Both the position numbers and the translations under genes were made by a program. From Warburgia ugandensis (Eukaryota > Streptophyta > Magnoliopsida > Canellales > Canellaceae): a stretch of 64,000 bases of DNA. Below the pieces are notes generated by a model. That model did not search any database. It was not told where the DNA came from and worked only from the letters and a program-made list of their open reading frames with translations. Positions 11,036 through 22,848 of the stretch are shown one piece after another; the first letter of the stretch is position 1, and each line of letters begins with the position of its first letter. The stretch spans positions 68,801,495 to 68,865,494 of the forward strand of contig CP141127.1 of the NCBI GenBank assembly GCA_035236585.1, in the 5' to 3' direction.

Positions 11036-11648
11036 GGTCTTCATAAACTAGTTCCTCAAGTAATGTGTTATCCACTTCAGGGTTTAACAACTTTAGGAAG
11101 GTTTTCAACCTTTGTCTATTAACTTTGGATATCTCACCATCCTTCTCTATCTCAACAGCCCTGTAACAATATACAATACATACTATGTAGGGTCCAATCC
11201 ATCAAGATCTAAGTTTTCTTGGGAATAGATATATTCTAGGACTATACAAAAAGACCTTCAATTCAGGTGTGAAGGACTTTCTTAAGATGTGTTTATCATG
11301 ATTACTTTTCATGCAGTCTTTGTGTATCTTGGCTGACTCATATGCATCTTTTCATAAGTCATCCAACTCATTAGGTTAAGCATTTTATGTGTCCCAGCGA
11401 TATTTAAGTCACAATTGAGCTTTCTGACTAGCCAATATGCCTTATGTTCAAGTTGTACTAGTAAGTGGCAGGCCATTCCATACACCAAGCAATGGGGTGA
11501 CATGCCTATAGGAGTTTTAAATGTTATACAAAAGTGTCACTAAGCCTCAAAGACCAATCTTTCCTATTTAGATTGACTCTCTTTCCTAAAATCTGCTTTA
11601 TCTCCCAATTAGACACTTCTACTTGTCCACTAGTTTGAGGATGATAAG
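11036..11648 (-). pseudogene. Integrase C-terminal part of gypsy copy G1
   Basis: Minus-strand frames give the C-terminal EIEKDGEISKVNRQRLK motif (near 11,160-11,090) and the core end [20 protein letters not shown] (11,503-11,309). Stops interrupt both. The frame is cut at 11,648 by solo LTR K and resumes at 13,669. The segment from 11,287 onwards is the first unit of a tandem duplication. Confidence 0.85.
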
Positions 11649-13668
11649 TGTTAAGTATTTAATTTTGGCTACAAGACCCGTAGTTTAGCATTCAATTAGA
11701 TCATCTAACCATTCAAGTTTGCAAAATTTGGCTTGATTTTCAATTTAGCTCAAATTGACCATTCAAACCTTAATTTTTTAAAATCAATAGTCAGATGATC
11801 ATTAGAGCTAATTAGATGATTAATGCAAGGTTCAGATGATTCTAATCTAGTCTTTGGTTTTACAGATCAACTAAAGAAGGGTGGGATGGCTCAAATCTAT
11901 GTTCAACGGTGCAGATCAAGTGAAGATCAATAAGGCAAGAGTCCTAAAAGGAAGAAGAGTCCTAAATGGGAAGAAGAGGAGTTTCCTAATAGGAATCTAC
12001 CTCTTCAAGGAAAGAGTTAGAGGAAGATTAGGAAAGGAAAAAGTGTATAAAGAGGGAGAACTGTGGAGGTTTTGGGAGTTTTCATTTTTCGAGTCATCTT
12101 CTTTACAGTCCATTTTATTCATTATTTTTCTTTGTTTGCCTTGTCTTTTGTTTTCTGTTGTTACGTATTCCTCCGCACAAGCTTAGTTGCACCACAATCT
12201 ACCAATTTTTTTCTCCCTTGTTCCATCACTGCACAATCCCCTTCAATTTTTCCCTCTCTCTTTCACTTTCACAACCCAGACACCCAGTTTGTGTTATTGC
12301 ACCATCCATTGCTCAACCTTATCCCCCACCCAGCCATCTCGACAGCCCATCACTTCACCACTCATCCCCAACACCGGTTGTAACCAGCTCCAAGTAATGC
12401 CTCCACTTCCAAAACCAGATGATGCCCATAAAAGGCGTCTTTTTTTTTTTCATTTGATTTCAGCCTTCTTAGCGCAGATCTGATTGAAATCTATCCATCT
12501 AGATGGCTTGCTCAGTGAGCATCATTTTCTTCTGCCCAGATCTCCTTCATGCACCACCTCACTCCTCTGCTCCATCTCTTCTAGAACCCAAATCTGTATT
12601 TGTGTTGCTCCAGACGAACCAGTCGTTCCCATCTTCCCCTTCTTCTCTTTCATTCTCTTCTCTTCCCTTCAACCCCTGCCTTTATCACACCTTTTCACCA
12701 GCCCGGCACTCCCTTGCTCCCTTCCAGTACCATCATCAGCCCTTGTGTCATCTCTTCCTTTGCTCCAAATGAACTAGGCGACACCCAGAAAAGGTGTCAT
12801 TTTTTTTTCGTCTCACTTCGGATCATCATCGGCCAGGTAATACCAATCTGAATAGACAATGTACCTCTTCCACTGGTCTAGCATCACTCGACGCCGCAGC
12901 CATTCAGCCCAAGCGTCTACACGATCTCTAGTCATCTTCTCCGATGGATTTTCCTGTTTATGGGAGGTTTTGGGAAGTTTCGGGCAAAATTCTAGAATTG
13001 CCCTTTGAAGAATAATTCAATATACATTTACTGTCCTATTCTTATTTCAGGTATATGTTATTCTGTTTTAAGTTATTCGCATTCTATGTTATTCCATTGC
13101 TAGTTAACTTAATCAAAGGTGCTGATTTAATTACGAAAACCTTTTAATTTCTTGTCTGTTTTAATTCATAATTTCAATTAATTTTTAAAATTGTTTTTAG
13201 GGGAGTTTCCTATTGAATTGTTGTTCCTAATCTTCAAAATAGGTTATGAAAATAGATCTAAGCCATTAATCATCAAATTTCTTAATTTGATTAGATTTAT
13301 AACAATTTGAAGAATCTGACAAATTCCTCCATCAGATAACTAATCCAGGACATGTTGAATATAGTGATGGAGGTTGATCAAAGTTTTGGAAACCTGAAGT
13401 GAAGAAAGTGGACAGCACTTAAGATAGGGAATTAAGATTTTCTTAATTTTTCTAGTTTTAGTTTTAATTAGGGTGTTATTGTTTTTTTTTTCTGTTCTTC
13501 CTAGAATTAGAGTCTGAATTTTTCTATTAAATTTTGTCAATTAAATTGAATTTTAAATAATTAAATTTTATTAAAAACTCCAAAATTTTAAAGTGAGTCC
13601 CTGTGGGATAGACCCGTATTTGCATAGCTATACTACAATAGCCCAGGCACTTGCAGAAAACATCAACA
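11649..13668 (+). mobile_element. Solo LTR K, Athila/Tat-like (TSD ATAAG/ATGAG)
   Basis: It begins TGTTAAGTATTT and ends ACATCAACA. It is flanked by ATAAG (11,644-11,648) and ATGAG (13,669-13,673), a TSD with one mismatch. The undisturbed site exists in the duplicated copy at about 14,180. Near its end, CCTGTGGGATAGACCCG followed by the CAACA terminus is typical of gypsy LTRs of the tRNA-Asp-primed group. A TATA-like box (TATAAA, 12,046-12,051) with a C/T-rich downstream region is a plausible promoter on the plus strand. The short frames in 11,881-12,851 are low-complexity Ser/Pro/Phe translations, not genes. Confidence 0.88.
12046..12051 (+). promoter_or_regulatory. TATA box of LTR K
   Basis: GTGTATAAAGAGGG lies about 400 bp into LTR K, followed by C/T-rich sequence. 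This fits an LTR promoter on the plus strand. The assignment rests on motif and position only. Confidence 0.45.
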
Positions 13669-14968
13669 ATGAGGGGTAGCAATTCTATGGGTAACACCAT
13701 ATTTCTTCATTAAGTTCTCAAATACTTGATTAAAAAAGTGTTTAATTCCTATCACTAATTATGGGCCCAAGTGTACCAAAACATGTAAATACATTTTATT
13801 TTATGAACTTATGTGTTTATCATAATTACTCTTCATGCAGTCTTTGTATATCTTGGCTGACTCATACGCATCTTTTCGTAAGTCATCCAACTCATTAAGC
13901 TGAAGCTTTCTACGTGTCCCCGCGATATTTAAGTCACAATTGAGTTTTTTGACTACCTAATATGCTTTATGTTCAAGTTCTACTAGTAAGTGGTAGGCCA
14001 TTCCATATACCAGGTAGTAGGGTGACATGCTTATAGGAGTTTTAAATGTTATACAATAGGCTCATAAAAGCCTCACTAAGCCTCAAAGACTAGTCTTTCC
14101 TATTTAGATTGGATCTCTTTTCTAAAATATGCTTTATCTCCCAATTAGACACTTTTACTAGTCCACTGGTCTGAGGATGATAAGGCATAGTAATTCTATG
14201 GGTAACACTATATTTCTTCATTAAGTTCTCAAATTTCCAATTACAAAAGTGTTTAACTCCCATCACTAATTATGGCACCAGGTGTACTAAAACGTGCAAA
14301 TACATTTTATTTTATGAACTTCACCACCACCATGTGGTAATTAGTTTTACATAGAATGGCTTCTATTCATTTTGACACATAATCTAACCCCACAAAGATG
14401 TATAGATAACTAAGGTAGTTTGGAAAAGGTCTCATAAAGTCAATCAAAAGGCTCAATTATTAAAATGAGTTTTAAGTGCATCATATTCCTTTCTCCTATA
14501 CTCCCTAATTGTTGACATCTAGTACTTGCTAAGCAATAAGCATCTGAAACCCTAAATGGTGGGCTAATAAAAACCACACTGCAAAATCTTTGCAAACTGT
14601 CTTTTTAGAACTAAAATAAACCCCTCATGCATGGTCATGACCAAAGGAGATGATCTTATGATGTTCATTATCTAGTATGCATCTCCGAATTGCTTGATCA
14701 TGACAATACTTAAACAAGTATGGGTCATCTGAAGTGAAGTGTTTAACCTCGATAACAAATCTTTTTCTATCTTTTGTAGACTAATGACTAGGCATCTATC
14801 TAGTGACAAGATAATTCACAATAGTTGCATACTCAGGTAAATGGGAAATGTGCAACAATTTTTCATCAGGGAGGGTCTTTGTTATGGCATATTTTCACTA
14901 GTAGATTCCACATCTAGCCTAGATAAGTGGTCAGCTACAAATTTTTCAAAACCTTTCTTGTCCTGAAT
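13669..14968 (-). pseudogene. RNase H end and integrase N-terminal/core of gypsy copy G1, partly duplicated
   Basis: On the minus strand the RNase H end (GFEKFVADHLSRLDVES, near 14,960-14,890) is followed by the integrase zinc-binding region (about 14,860-14,500) and part of the core. 13,811-14,311 is a near copy of 11,287-11,648 plus 13,669-13,810. Stops and frameshifts are frequent. The missing middle of RT joins directly upstream (see 14,969-15,190). Confidence 0.82.
13811..14311. repeat. Second unit of a ~500-bp tandem duplication
   Basis: This unit runs from ATGTGTTTATC to TTTTATGAACTT. The first unit is 11,287-11,648 and 13,669-13,810, split by LTR K. Both read as integrase on the minus strand, and they differ by scattered substitutions and a small deletion (about 11,535). 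K inserted into only one unit, so the duplication either predates K or carried the empty version. Confidence 0.85.
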
Positions 14969-15190
14969 TCAAATCAAATTCTTTCCACATGATCTAGTAT
15001 AATCAACACAAAGTCTCCACCCAGTGGTCATTCTAGTGGGGATTAATTCATTCTCCTCACTTCCAATCACCATGACCCCAAACTTCTTCAATACGACCTG
15101 AACTGGGATGACCCAAGTACTATCAAATATGGGGTAAATAACAATAACATCTAATAGTTTAAGCACATCATCTTCTACTACCTCCTTCAT
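14969..15190 (-). pseudogene. RT N-terminal fragment of gypsy copy G1
   Basis: The frame reads VVEDDVLKLLDVIVIYPIFD, then STWVIPVQVV and NELIPTRMTTGWRLCVDY, which is the start of the RT domain. It then jumps directly to RNase H-end sequence. In G2 the same two points are separated by about 1 kb (32,820-33,810), so the catalytic palm has been deleted in G1. Confidence 0.88.
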
Positions 15191-16345
15191 ATTAGGTTTG
15201 AGTATCCTTTGTGTTCCCCTAGATGGTTTGGAATTTTACTCTAGATGAATTATATCATACACACAGTAGGAGTAATTGCCTTAATATCTATTGTGGTCCA
15301 CTCTAGAGCAATCTTATGTTCTCTAAGAATGTTAAGAAGCTTACACTCCTATTTCTTATCTAGATCAAGGCTATTATGATAGGCAAGGTTACATCAAATC
15401 CTAAGTAGGAGTAATTTAGATTTTCAGGTAAACATTTAAGGACAAAGAAGGGTGGTTTTTCTATAGATGGAATTGGTACAAATTCTGATGAAGGAAGTGG
15501 TTTCATATGATGGCCCCATTTAGAGGTGTCCATTATAGGTGCAACATCTAAAAGATTATTAGATCAAAGAGACATTAAAATGTGGTAAACATGCCTTTAG
15601 TGGGTCTAGGAAAGATGATGGGGTATTAACATCTTGAAGCAGAGCTTCAATTAAATTTACAACACATGTATCATATAAGTCTAAATGCTGATGGTTGGCA
15701 TTAAAACATTGAGCTTGACTTTCGTATTGCTGAAAGATAATTTCATCACATCATTTCCACAGTTGATGATAGCATTGGATGTTGCCAAAAATGAATGTCC
15801 AAGTATCATTAGAATTTGACTATCGGGGTATGATATAGGGTGGGTATCTAAGGCAATGATAGGAAAGTAAAACTAGTTCACCTATATTAGATTATCTTCG
15901 ACCATACCACTTGGAATCCTAATTGATCCATCTACTAACTGCAAAGTTGTATAGGCTGGTTTAAGGTCACCAAGCTAGCCCTAATTGCTCATAGACAAAA
16001 TAAGGAAAAAAATTTACACTAACCCCTAAATCAAGTAGTGTTCTATTAATGACATGGTTTTCTAATGACATAAGGATAGTAGGACAACCTAGATCTCTAA
16101 ACTTAGGAGGGATCTAGTGTTCTATTAAAGAGCTCACCTACACGGTGAAGAAGGCTTTTTTTTGGCACACTAATCTTTCATTTTGTAGTGCAGAGCTATT
16201 TAAGAAACTTGGCATAAGTAGGAGCATACTTAATAGTATTGAGTAATGGGATATTAATTTGCACATGTTTGAATACATCCATTATCTCATTGAAATTTAT
16301 TCCTTTCTTAACCTTGTTGAGTAATTGAGGGAATGGACCTTTGGG
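15191..16345 (-). pseudogene. Protease and linker region of gypsy copy G1
   Basis: Minus-strand pieces are HVINRTLLDLGVSVNFF (near 16,050-15,990), with DLGVS at the active site, and VMKLSFSNTKVKLNV (near 15,745-15,700), which matches the protease C-terminal part in G0 and G2. A linker to RT runs to 15,190. Multiple stops are present. Confidence 0.75.
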
Positions 16346-17660
16346 CACATAAGCTACCTACAATATAGGCTCGGATGGAGGTGGAATTTTGTGTCTTTTC
16401 TCTTTCTCCTATGTTTTTGTTTTTTCATTCTCCTCAACATTTTCCTTAGCCTTTCGTCTGTCTGCCCTACTTTGTTATCGACTTGACAGCCACTCCTAAG
16501 GGTTTGAATTTGGGGAATCCCTAGTGGACCCTCTTGAGTATTACTCTTAGACAATGAAAAATATGGATGCCTAGCCCATCCCAAATTGTAGGTTCTTGAA
16601 TAAGGATTATTATTGCCAGGATTGCTATATGCATTCACTACAATTGCTTGTTCTAAAAGATTTTGAGGGAACACTTGTTTTCATGGACAAGTTATAGTTA
16701 TGTAGGTTAAGCTTGAACAAATACCATAGCCTCTTGTGGAGGTTTAGAGGATAGGTTAACAACCATGAAAGTCTGAAGCGTATTTTCAAGCTTGTCTATT
16801 TTTCCACTTAAAGATTCAAGTTTGTCTATTCTTTCAACTGCGGAGTCAAGCTTATAATACATATTTAATGTTACTCATATTTCATATATGCCTCCTTAGT
16901 TTTAAGGTTGGGTATGTCTTTCTCTCCTATAGAAATAATCCCATTACTAGGAATTGTTTGTTAGAGTTTGAAAAAATTCCTTGGCCTCTATCTCATTTTT
17001 CAACATGAGGGATCCTCCACAAGCTACATCTACTGTCTGCCTATTTTAAGATGTTAATGCCTCATAGAAATACTGAACCTATTGTCATGTTTCAAATCCA
17101 TGATGAGGGCACCTCTGTAGTAATTCATTCCATCTATCCCAACATTCATAATATTTCTCATCATCTCTTTGTTGGAAATTAATGATTTCTCTACAAAGAG
17201 CATTGGTATTATGAATAGGAAAGAACTTGTTCAAAAACTTCTTAGACAATTGATCCCACGTGGTAATGGAACCAACCTCTAAATAACTTAGCCATGATTT
17301 GACCTTATCCTTTAATAAAAGGGGAACAACCTAAGTTTAATAGAATCATTTGAAACATTTCAAAATTTGAGTGTGGTGCAAATATCAAGGAATTCCTTCA
17401 TATCTCTCTCACGACCATTAAAACATGGGAGTAATTGCATAACTCCAGGTTTAATTTCAAAGTGGTATGCATTTGTAGGTAGCAATGTGATGCATGATGG
17501 AGTGTTTGATAAGAGTGGTGCATGGAAATCTTTAATAGCCTTCTGCTCAACAATATGCTGGTAGGTTTTCCATGAGGTTAGGAATTTGATTTATTAACAT
17601 TTGCCTATGAGTTCGTTCAATCTCAAGATCTAATGGTACAAATTTAGTATTCTGAGATCA
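16346..17660 (-). pseudogene. Gag of gypsy copy G1
   Basis: From 17,660 downward the minus strand encodes LDLEIERTH, FHAPLLSNTPSCIT (about 17,540), and a gag core: KSWLSYLEVGSITTWDQLSK (about 17,300) with KKFLNKFFP, NALCREIINFQQRDDE and RWNELLQRCPHHG. A C-terminal frame at 16,674-16,354 has NNPYSRTYNLGWARHP and TLRSGCQVDNK. This is the Retrotrans_gag pattern of Athila/Tat elements. Frameshifts and stops interrupt it. Confidence 0.85.
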
Positions 17661-18830
17661 ATGTTCTTGCAGGGTATATTATGAAACCTAACTAAATGAT
17701 GCAACCTAAATCTAAATGAGTACTAATTCTGTATGTTATGCAAGCAAACAATTCCTAATGCTAACAAGATGTCCTGCTGATCTTTGTTAATCAGTGAGGT
17801 TGTAACTTTTATCCGAAAGCTAGACAGCTCCTCCTTTAATCTACACTTGACTATTGCTTACAAGTTAGGTCCTGCCCAAGGTGGTTAATACAATTCTCAT
17901 GTACAAAGGCATTAAGAACTCAATAATCATCAACAGAAGGCATGGGAAAATCACTTAGATTTTGCATACCCACTATAACCACAATGTTTATGAGCCACTG
18001 GAGTGACAATAGATCACCTCTTTCAAAAAGTGTCTTATGAGCTCAAAACCATGGGTCTCTTGCTACATGGTTTTCAATTAAGATTAATGGTTAGGATCAC
18101 AAGCATACAAGAAATTGATTTGATTTTCTAGGTGGTCCAAGGTTCTAATTATAAAATCCATTCCTTATCTTATGAGGATTCCTGTGGGGCTCTTACTAAC
18201 ATTGTGGTCCATCCACCATAAAGCAATGAACACATAAATCTATAAAAGAAAGAAACTTATGCAACCAATATGATATCAAGCCAAAGGTTAGATAGGTGCT
18301 CTCTAATGCAATGACCTTAATTAAAGATGCAATAATTAAGATGAACGATCCTAAAACTATATGAATTATTCTACCAACCAAATACAAATTTATACTAAAT
18401 GCAACTATACTAGAAAAGTAAAAGAGGAGTGAAGGATGCTTATAGTGGAATTTTTTATGAAGATCAAGTGTGGGCTTCCAAGCCACACACTTGCCCTATT
18501 TTAATACAACCTATTTAAAATTGAAATAAAGAAATTGTAAGTTACAATGAGGCCTCACTACAAGATCACTCAAAAGAAAAAACTAATCTAAGAAAGCAAT
18601 CAAGTTTGATGAAGCTTTGGCCCACAAGAGTATCGCTGCTCCTTTACTAAATTCATCTTGCACAAAACAAGTAAGATGGATCAATTTATGAGAAATTAGT
18701 CAAATATGTAAATGCTATGCAAAATTCCTAATCTAATGCAACCTAAAATTATGATTAAAGATGAATAATCCAAATAAGAATCCAACCACAAGTCCATTGT
18801 GATTCCTTGAAAATAGCACCAAGAACATGG
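17661..18830 (-). other. Leader (5' untranslated) region of gypsy copy G1 with degraded PBS
   Basis: No gene is seen. The region aligns with 45,406-46,592 of element F and with the G2 leader. Next to the LTR end, the minus strand at about 18,815-18,826 has TTGGTGCTATTTTCAAGGA where element F has a better tRNA-Asp-like PBS. The frame at 18,196-18,486 is a chance ORF. Confidence 0.65.
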
Positions 18831-19530
18831 TGTAGATTTAAAATTACTCAAAAGCGTACAAATCAATTATAGTATTTTCACGCAAGCGAGGTCAATTCCC
18901 CTAGGAATCTCACAGATGTGCAATGAATTGGATTTTCTTTAAAGAACTTAGCTTCAACCAACGAGAGAAGGTTTGATGATTAAACTAGGAAACTACGCAA
19001 AATGGGAAACATGTTAAATTACAACGAAAGGAAACTTTCTAAAAATAAAGATATTTAATGAAATTAGAAACTTTCTTAACTAACATGCATTCAATTAAAA
19101 TAACTAATGCAAAACTAGAATAAACTAAACTGAGCAACTAAAATTAAGGAAACTACTAAAAATAGAAACTTTCCAAATTCAACACTTTCCTAAGCTAGAA
19201 ACTTTCTAAAAATGAAACTTCCTAGAATTAAAAAATGAAAAATTTTAAACCTAATTAGCTACTACTAAACATGATCTAATAAGAAAATTATCCAAAGATT
19301 AAAGATGGAAGGGACTTAGTACCATGCACATGGTTCTAAGATTGTGAGCATGATTCAAGGACCCCAAAAGTGGCTCAATTTTATATATCTGAAGTGACTG
19401 ATCACACAAATTAATGATGGGATTTGATAAACAACATGAAAATTTAAATGGGCACCTAAGGATTTAACTAGAAGCAATTTTTTTGGTAGCTAGAATAAGC
19501 CATATAGTGAAGGGAAAAATTGTTTCCAGA
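18831..19530 (-). mobile_element. 3' part of the 5' LTR of gypsy copy G1
   Basis: On the minus strand this ends in ...TCTACA at 18,831 and matches LTR F (46,593-46,970 continuing at 60,223), including the run of TTTCTAG/GAAAGTTT words at 19,050-19,230 and the AGTACCATG block (19,318). It changes into plus-strand LTR sequence somewhere in 19,350-19,560; the joint is not sharp. The LTR start may be the piece at 43,292-43,829, which would place G2 inside this LTR. Confidence 0.7.
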
Positions 19531-21958
19531 TTTCAATACTTCAAAACATTCAACAATTCAAAAGTGAGATTAAAAGGTCAAGATCATCTTTAGGAAAAGA
19601 AATGGATTCAATTAGAGTTAAAGGTGTCCAAAGTGGGCCGTGCAAAATCCATGCAAAGTCCACCTCCTTTGCATGGGTTTCACTCAAGAAACTTTGCCAT
19701 ATTCAAGCCATGAACAAGATGACAAGTTAAGGAGCCTAGCCAGCCACCAAAGCCAAGGATTTGAACCATCAAGATAAGCCAACAAAGCTAACCTAGAAGC
19801 CAAGCCAAATGAGCTCTCAAAGTTAGTTGTCAAGCCACATAAGGCAAGCTATGCGGAAAGCCATGATTGAAGAAGAATCCAAAGAATTATCCTTGGGATT
19901 TGTGGGGATATTTTGAAGATAATTGAGGGAAAATCAACTAGGATAATGTAGTATGTGGACCAATAGGAATATACCTCTCCAATTTAATTTTTTTCCCACT
20001 TTTTTCTCACTTTCCACCTCACCACTAAAGGGAATTTTACTTTCCATTCAAGAGTCCTATCTTTCTAAGACTTCCCCACCGTTTTAAACCTCCACTCCAA
20101 CCATTCAACCAATCCCCACTTACTAGGAAGCTCCCTAGCCAATCACTTCTCTCTTTCTTATCTTTCCCTATCCCTCTCTTTCCTCCAATCTTCTTCTCCC
20201 TATCTTACCCCATTCTTATCTTCCTAACCTTCTAATTTCAAGGGCATTCAACGACTTTTGCAAGGCGCAGATGCCCCCTCCTAGAAAAGTGGTGCCTCCC
20301 ACCTTAATGCCTTTCAAACTTACCTACTTGTTCCTTTTTAAAACCCTAGCTAGCCACTTCATCCTAGCCATCCAATCTCCTTTCTATTTCATCCCCAACC
20401 TACCTTTAACTTAGGATACCAAAAAAAATTAGTACAAAAAGTATATAATACCCAAAATAAGGATTCAAGGAGATCACACATTGAAGAAAAAGAATGTCTC
20501 CTTCGCTTGGGAGAGGGTGTCCTTTTATTCACCTCTCTCCTCTCTTATTGACTCTTGAATGCACTTTTCCTTGGGTGGTTGCTCTTCCTTTATACTTAGA
20601 TGCACTCTTTTCAAATCAAGGTAGGCTTCTTTCCCTTTGTTATTTTGTTCGATGTTCCATCTTGCTTAAGCTTCTAATTCCTTGTTCTTTAGCTTGTTTT
20701 CTTTATTATTCCTTAGGACTCACCTAGGTTTTCTCTTCAATCTTTCTTTGATCTTCATGTATGCAAGGGATATAGGATGAGTGTTTGACTTTCACATGAT
20801 ATAAGAATGGTGTATACTCACCTAGAGTGGAATGCACCATCCTTATAAGTGTTAACATATTGAATCCTCTTTGATTCTTAATGGTGTGATTACTTGAGAA
20901 CCTTTCCATTCCCTACTTTCCTTACTAAGATCCAAGCTTATTTTTCCCTTGAAGTGACAGCCAATGGAAAGTCACCTTGAAACTATTCTTTTTCCTTATT
21001 CTCATTGCTTTTAGATCTCCTTTGATTCCACTGATTCCTTAGTGCTTTCCTTAGTGTTCCTCAAGCTTTGCTTTTCCTTTCTAGTGGATTTTCCATTGAA
21101 TTTCAATGCATGCTTATGCATGATTGATGTTGAAATATTGAGTATAGTTTAGTTTGTAGTTTTGTGTTGATTAAGATCAAGTAGCATTCATTGTAATATG
21201 ACACAATTTTCAGATTTGGATGACATGCATTGTGGGCATTATCTTGATGGATTTTAATGTGATTCAATGAAGTTTATTAAAAAATTTAGTTCATACTTGT
21301 TTTCAAAAATTAATGATCTTCATTCTTGAATGTTTGCTTTCATTATAAGTGCATAATTCCATGTTTTCCATGTCATTGATTGAAGGATTTAAATAGCATG
21401 TGATTGGACTTTGTTGGAATGGATTGTTATCTTTAATTTTCAGCATGCTATACTTCATGTTTGCTTCAATTTTTAAGACCAAACTAGAATGTTGGATTAG
21501 TTAGTCCATTCTTGAGTTAGATTGCATGTGCTAGTTTTTTAGATTCCATTGTTTACAAGTTGCATCTTAGTTTAGTTATGATTCTTAGTTTAGAAAAGTA
21601 ATTGATTTGTTTCATTACAATAGTTGTTATGGTTCATGTTTAGAAGGTTGGTCTAGAAAATTAATAAATTCCATTTTTAGAAAGTTTTCAGTTTAGAAAA
21701 GTTCTTAGTTTATGAAATTTTTATTTTTAAAAAGTGTGTGTTTTAGGAAAGTTATTGAGTTTAGCATGTTTTAAGTTTTAACATAATTCTATCTTTCATG
21801 TGTTAACTTTTCATTTTCAGTTTAGGATCACTAGGTTAGATAATTTAAATAAGTATTCCTAATATCACATTAGTTTGATTCCTCAAGGGATCAACCTCCT
21901 TGGGTGAATTACAACATTGAATTCATGTGCTTGTGAGTTTTGACTAAAATTCACAACA
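19531..21958 (+). mobile_element. 5' LTR of Athila-like element G2 (start lost)
   Basis: From about 19,555 it aligns with the 3' LTR (from about 37,190) through to the shared terminus AATTCACAACA at 21,958. The first ~300 bp of the LTR are missing. It carries the empty site (AATGA, 21,312-21,316) of the solo LTR inserted in the 3' LTR. The two LTRs have many substitutions and small indels, so the element is old. Frames such as 20,494-20,727 are not genes. Confidence 0.85.
20442..20450 (+). promoter_or_regulatory. TATA box of the G2 5' LTR
   Basis: TATATAATA lies at the position where the 3' LTR has TATAAAA (38,104-38,110), just before the conserved ATACCCAAAATAAGGATT-like segment. This is the likely LTR promoter core. 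It is called on motif and conservation between the two LTRs only. Confidence 0.5.
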
Positions 21959-21962
21959 AGTT

Positions 21963-21982
21963 TTTTGCACTATTGACTGGTA
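21963..21982 (+). other. tRNA-Asp-like primer-binding site of G2 (degraded)
   Basis: Immediately after the LTR terminus, TTTTGCACTATTGACTGG resembles the plant tRNA-Asp 3'-end complement used by Athila-type elements, with several substitutions. Element F at 46,568-46,583 shows a better-preserved version. This is where minus-strand DNA synthesis would be primed. Confidence 0.6.
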
Positions 21983-22417
21983 ATCGCAATGGTTGGTGTA
22001 GTGGACCATACCTTAGATTATTTTGTTCTAGTTTAGGTTAAGGGTGCATTAGTTTAGAATTTTGCATTTATTTTCTATTTTCTTCATACTAACCATTATT
22101 GTTTAATTTTTGTGTGAGGGAAATCAGCAAAGGAGCAATAGCTATCCTGTGAGCGATGGCTTCATCAATATAGATTATGTTTTTTTTTATTTCTTATATT
22201 CAAAGTTGCATGAAATTGTAGTGAGGCCTATTGTAATTGTAATTATAATTTTATTTCCATTTTACTGGGTTGTAATAATACAGGGCAAGTATGGGGTGTG
22301 ATGGTCCACACTTTATTAGCATTGGACCTCTCATTGTGAGCAATCCTCATTCAAATTTTAATTCTTTAGGATAAAGTGCATTTAGTATAGAATTGCATAT
22401 GTGGATGGTAGTATAGT
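21983..22417 (+). other. Leader of G2, first part
   Basis: Noncoding, with no convincing ORF. It lies between the PBS and solo LTR B and resumes at 25,133. The last five bases (ATAGT) are the left TSD of LTR B. Confidence 0.65.
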
Positions 22418-22811
22418 TGTGATGACTCGGGTTTTCTCATGCATTTTTAAATGCAATATCTAATTCTTAAGGCGGGATGCATCCCTATTTGAAAACCATT
22501 TTATAAAAACCATGCAATGCAGTGAAAAATCTTTTCATTTAAACTCATTTTGAAAACCCCGAGTGTCATTTGTTTTCACAATAACCAAAGTAGTTTTTGA
22601 AAATTTCAAAAATCATAAATGTCTTCCCAAGTCTATCGAGTCACAGCTCACAGCCCAATTGTAAATAAATACAAATACATGTCCAAAGGGTAGAGTATTT
22701 ACTTACATGTATAATTGCCTCTTTTTTATTTACTTGCTCGTAGCACTAACATTTCCGGAGGTGTCTTCTACGTGTGAGTGGAACTGTCCTGAAAAATGAT
22801 ATATATTTGGG

Positions 22812-22848
22812 TGAGTATATACTATACTCAATAGGAGTCTATCACTAC
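22812..22848 (-). other. Double stem-loop of LTR B
   Basis: SL2 is TGAGTATA / TATACTCA around a 3-nt loop (22,812-22,830). SL1, a 5-bp stem (AGTAG with CTATT, including G-T pairs), overlaps its right side, to about 22,848. SL2 lies 394 bp from the LTR 3' end (22,418), as in B2 (397 bp). The stem keeps the TGAG...CTCA base of the other families. Confidence 0.7.

Noticed and set aside
11881-12851. Cluster of plus-strand frames of 80-106 codons
   Set aside because: C/T-rich region downstream of the TATA box in LTR K; overlapping frames with low-complexity composition.
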